A stretch of 64,000 bases of DNA from assembly GCA_963580285.1 (NCBI GenBank), contig OY757011.1, positions 1,764,501-1,828,500 on the forward strand, read 5' to 3'. The notes under the pieces were generated by a model. That model ran no database searches. It was not told where the DNA came from and was given only the letters and a program-made list of their open reading frames with translations. Made by a program: the position numbers and the translations under genes. This stretch comes from Lucinisca nassula. Its lineage: Eukaryota > Mollusca > Bivalvia > Lucinida > Lucinidae. How positions within the stretch are numbered: position 1 is the first letter of the stretch; each line of letters starts with the position of its first letter. Shown here one piece after another: positions 63,359 to 64,000 of this stretch.

Positions 63359-63535
63359 CGTACACCTGTCAGAGATCACGCTCGGTTGTCTTGTCAGCAT
63401 GGGGGTTTGCGGGACGCCGTAAACCCACTAGTAACAAGGTGGTTTTTCTCCGAATACTCCGGTTTTCGCCCACCTCTGATTAACGATCGGCTCGATATGA
63501 GTGAAATAATCTTGAAAGGGCCGTAAAATCAAAAT

Positions 63536-63567
<32 letters not shown>
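63359..63567 (+). repeat. LINE-type 3' tail with poly-A
   Basis: TTTCTCCGAATACTCCGGTT, CTCGATATGAGTGAAATAAT and GAAAGGGCCGTAAAATCAAA are followed by a poly-A run of about 33. This tail pattern is, as I remember, common on mollusc LINEs and SINEs. The body is not visible. Confidence 0.55.
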
Positions 63568-63571
<4 letters not shown>

Positions 63572-63668
63572 TTTATTATTATTTTTTGTATGAACAAGCT
63601 TGTAGGTTTTGGAGGGTTTTACTTCTAGTATACCCCAACTTTCTGAAGCCTATTCTGGATTTACTTTT

Positions 63669-63830
63669 GAAGTCTCTGTGGTGTAGTGATTAGGCTTCTA
63701 GCTTTGCCAGCTAGAGGTCGCAGGATCGATCCCAGGTTTATCCAGCAGTAGAATGAGTCTTTTAAGCGAAGTCCTATCTCATTCTGACCCTAGATGTTGG
63801 TGAGACGTAAAGTTCGGTCACCCGCTCATT
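63669..63830 (+). repeat. tRNA-derived SINE family A, most diverged copy
   Basis: GAAGTCTCTGTGGTGTAGTG, GGATCGATCCCAGG and GTTGGTGAGACGTAAAGTTC keep the family plan. The rest has drifted, so this copy is older than the others. Confidence 0.75.
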
Positions 63831-64000
63831 CTAGATCCATTTAGGCTTTTATAGATCCCTTTTGTAGAATAAAATTAATAAATGTCGGGTCACTTGTTCG
63901 ATCCATAACTTTTGACTAGCAGTGGTTAGAAAACCTTGGTGCCGTGATATTAGGTGTAGAGGGGACGTAAAATTAAGACGGGTTTAACCATATCTTTATC
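63831..64000. other. Unassigned window end
   Basis: GTGCCGTGATATTAGG.. and GGGACGTAAAATTAAGACGG at the very end resemble a SINE tail cut by the window edge. Confidence 0.35.

Overview
This window is animal genomic DNA made almost entirely of transposable elements. I find no host protein-coding gene that I can support. The mix points to a mollusc, most likely a bivalve. It holds an envelope-bearing Ty3/gypsy element, a gypsy element with integrase upstream of reverse transcriptase, many copies of a Penelope-type reverse transcriptase family, a mariner, tRNA-derived SINEs with a GTTAAAC-type tail, and tandem arrays ending in GACGGACG-type microsatellites. The species call is an inference from memory of such repeats, not from a search.

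Layout. 1-9.5 kb: a minus-strand Ty3/gypsy element in the order 5' LTR, tRNA-His primer site, gag, protease, RT-RNase H, integrase, F-like envelope. It is broken by a Penelope-type (PLE) 3' end inserted in integrase, by several frameshifts and by a nonsense codon in gag, while the envelope frame stays open. 9.9-13.8 kb: foldback elements and SINEs. 13.8-21.1 kb: a second minus-strand LTR element with 547-bp LTRs, a 4-bp candidate target duplication and the unusual order gag, protease, integrase, RT-RNase H (Gmr1-like). Its RT core is deleted and two PLE copies sit inside it. 21.2-30.3 kb: PLE copies, SINEs, a LINE RT remnant, a 93-bp palindrome and a minisatellite. 30.7-33.9 kb: a dead mariner split by the longest 5' portion of a PLE. 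33.9-36.6 kb: 2.8 kb with nothing recognisable. 36.7-58.4 kb: foldback and MITE families, SINEs, two tandem-array elements and PLE tails. 59.2-61.1 kb: another long PLE copy. 61.4-64 kb: a locally duplicated unit with a tRNA-like SINE head between the copies, a LINE-type tail and a SINE.

Main points for a second look. (1) The PLE copy at 30745-32659 carries patches of dense, almost one-directional A-to-G change on its sense strand, as expected if an RNA adenosine deaminase edited the element's transcript before reverse transcription. (2) At least three foldback families with unrelated ends share one central palindrome (GTACTCGTTAGAACCGCCTC followed by its inverse). One extra copy is turned inside out. 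(3) Nested insertions give a relative order: foldback B, then the Gmr1-like element, then PLE; SINE, then PLE; mariner, then PLE; repeat J, then B; foldback A, then B. PLE was one of the last families active here.

All identities were judged by eye. Repeat boundaries are accurate to a few bases only where a junction is described, and otherwise to roughly 10-30 bases.
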